NCBI RefSeq assembly: GCF_000003815.2
Contig: NC_049982.1
Location: forward strand, 27,068,269-27,132,268
Length of the DNA: 64,000 nt
Reading direction: 5' to 3'
Origin: Branchiostoma floridae
Taxonomy: Eukaryota > Chordata > Leptocardii > Amphioxiformes > Branchiostomatidae
Made by a program: the position numbers and the translations under genes. Positions 62,870-64,000 of this stretch are shown here, one piece after another. The notes under the pieces are model-generated. The model had not been told where the DNA came from and ran no database searches. It saw nothing but the letters and a program-made list of their open reading frames with translations. Numbering within the stretch: the first letter of the stretch is position 1; each line of letters starts with the position of its first letter.

Positions 62870-64000
62870 GCGGTCTGTGACCCTTTCTGTCGTACCACGA
62901 GGTGACTCGGGCGGCGCCATATTGTTTTTCGTCAAGTTTCCTCTGGCAGGAAGCGCCAGCAGGATTTTCCTCGGATGTTTTAGGGCTCAAATGTCTTAGC
63001 AGAAAGGATTTTGATAGTGTGAGGTTACCGAGTAACTTTCAGTGAGTTTTTAGCTTAGTTTTTAGCTTGTTTCTGCGGCTAGCCGGGCGGAAATGTCGGC
63101 GGGGCGCTGAGCGCCTTTTCCCTTGAGTTTTGGTCGCGCCACTTACTAGTTCCCTTTCTTGGATAAAGTTTCCCCTGGCAGGAAAAGCCATTAGGACAAG
63201 TCCCCAGATAAGTAGGACGACCCGACTGGAGGTAGGAAACAGGATGCCGATAACGACCAGGCAGGGAAGCCGGGCACAGTGCAATACAGGGCCGGGGAAG
63301 GAAAACCAACAACACGCAGAGCAGCAAAGGGGAAATGGAGCTACAGAAACACACATGGATAAACAAAATCCTGACGCAAGGAAAGGGCACAAAGTCAAAC
63401 CACCCAGGGCAGGTGAGAAACAAAGCAAGCAAAGGGTCCAAGTGACCAGAAGAAGGCAAGGTAAGCAGGATTCCATATGCGACGTACACAAGGAAAGAAC
63501 ACAGGCGGTAACCGCCAGCGAAAACTGTGACAGTTGTTATTGTGGGAGCGAACACGACGAGGGAGGGCAATGGATTTATTGTGATAGTTGTACTACATGG
63601 TGGCATAACTCATGTGCAAAGCTGGCAGACAAAACTTGTACTTTTCTTGTTGAAAATGACCTTGACTACATATGTGCAGCATGTATTCTGAATGGAGTTA
63701 ACACAGACAAAGTCACTAGGACCAAACCAGTGTCAAACATTTTGGAATCTGTAACTGCATCTTTGAAGGAAGTAACTAAGAAGTTGGACGGTTTATTGCG
63801 AAGGAACTGTAATGTAGCTACGACCGAAGTGGGCTTGAACCCTGAGTCTGCAAGGGCGACTTCAGAACCAGGGGGGGAGGAACTTTTTGGTATTGTAGAC
63901 AACCTTTCAACCATGGGGAAGGGAGTTGACAACCGCAACGACAGATGTTGAGAGCCGTGAAATAAATTCTCCCACCCCCAGATTATCCAACCTAAACAAT
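62870..64000 (+). mobile_element. CR1-like LINE, 5' part (runs off the window)
   Basis: A GC-rich leader of a few hundred bases (about 62870-63243, containing cctctggcaggaagcgcc and the related cccctggcaggaaaagcc) precedes an ORF1 with a PHD finger. It lies downstream of the exon 2 donor of the gene at 62087, thus probably in its intron. The exact 5' end was not determined. Confidence 0.55.
63244..63951 (+). CDS. ORF1 of a CR1-like LINE with PHD finger (frameshifted end)
   Basis: From MPITTRQGSR the frame runs 235 residues. The first 90 are basic and Gln/Lys rich. A C4HC3 PHD finger follows: CDSCYCG, WIYCDSCTTWWHNSCA and YICAACIL. Then a coiled-coil-like stretch (SLKEVTKKLDGLLRR). PHD fingers are established in ORF1 of CR1/L2-type LINEs, and that is the preferred reading. 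A cellular PHD protein is less likely because of the leader layout and intronless frame. The frame ends at TGA in agatgttgag, but another frame continues open (VESREINSPTPRLSNLNN) to the edge, so a one-base frameshift near 63945 is likely. In-frame Mets upstream, at 63130 for example, are possible starts. Confidence 0.7.
   Translation: MPITTRQGSRAQCNTGPGKENQQHAEQQRGNGATETHMDKQNPDARKGHKVKPPRAGEKQSKQRVQVTRRRQGKQDSICDVHKERTQAVTASENCDSCYCGSEHDEGGQWIYCDSCTTWWHNSCAKLADKTCTFLVENDLDYICAACILNGVNTDKVTRTKPVSNILESVTASLKEVTKKLDGLLRRNCNVATTEVGLNPESARATSEPGGEELFGIVDNLSTMGKGVDNRNDRC

Noticed and set aside
63039-63606. Long minus-strand frames opposite the LINE ORF1
   Set aside because: Cys/Pro-rich antisense of the basic ORF1 sequence; no splice or domain evidence.

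Overview
Organism: a chordate-type nuclear genome, most likely an amphioxus (Branchiostoma). Genes are intron-bearing with GT-AG splicing. There are vertebrate-like orthologues (monoglyceride lipase; an LRRC14/PRAME-type protein), lineage-specific GPCR duplicates, NHL- and LRR-type membrane proteins with tyrosine-motif tails, and a dense mixture of short inverted-repeat transposons, tRNA-like SINEs, Penelope, L1/Tx1 and CR1-like fragments. Species assignment is inference. Three runs of exactly 100 N (6131-6230, 41685-41784, 46793-46892) are assembly gaps.

Layout. (1) 1-25.1 kb: a duplicated and inverted array of two-exon rhodopsin-like GPCR genes. Gene A (+, exon 2 only; exon 1 lies off the left edge), gene B (+, 12176-14275), gene C (-, 17393-19673) and gene D (-, 22006-24545). 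The duplicated unit includes 5' and 3' flanks. At least two flank copies (7.26-10.28 kb and 15.24-16.5 kb) have no gene. The space between A and B also holds a piggyBac-like TTAA element, Penelope relics and an L1/Tx1 insertion that was itself hit by a MITE. (2) 26.5-31.4 kb: a complete eight-exon MGLL gene (+). (3) 31.4-35.4 kb: repeats and two palindromic MITEs. (4) 35.4-40.5 kb: a five-exon gene (+) for a predicted type II membrane protein with a tyrosine-rich N-terminal tail and a C-terminal NHL domain; its introns hold a long-TIR MITE and a 32-bp minisatellite. (5) 43.4-45.6 kb: an LRR type I membrane protein (-) whose cytoplasmic tail has three 45-residue repeats, convergent with gene 4. 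(6) 45.7-52.3 kb: MITEs, a GPCR TM5-TM6 fragment lying between inverted repeats, a 204-bp tandem array, a non-LTR RT tail split by a MITE, and a Penelope GIY-YIG fragment. (7) 54.8-56.1 kb: a single-exon atypical GPCR (+). (8) 57.6-61.7 kb: a six-exon LRRC14/PRAME-type LRR gene (-), with two defective copies of part of exon 2. It is divergent from (9) an unidentified gene starting at 62087 (+) with a presequence-like N terminus, whose second intron is probably where (10) a CR1-like LINE ORF1 with a PHD finger (63244-63951) sits; that intron runs off the window.

How the genes relate: the window is not an operon-like pathway. MGLL hydrolyses monoacylglycerols. The GPCR array, the second GPCR and the NHL/LRR membrane proteins all look like surface sensing or signalling components. 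The LRR and NHL genes share a design (extracellular recognition fold plus repeated tyrosine motifs in the cytosol) and are neighbours, which may or may not be functional. All exon structures were derived by eye from reading frame, splice-site consensus and phase agreement; none was tested with transcripts or searches.
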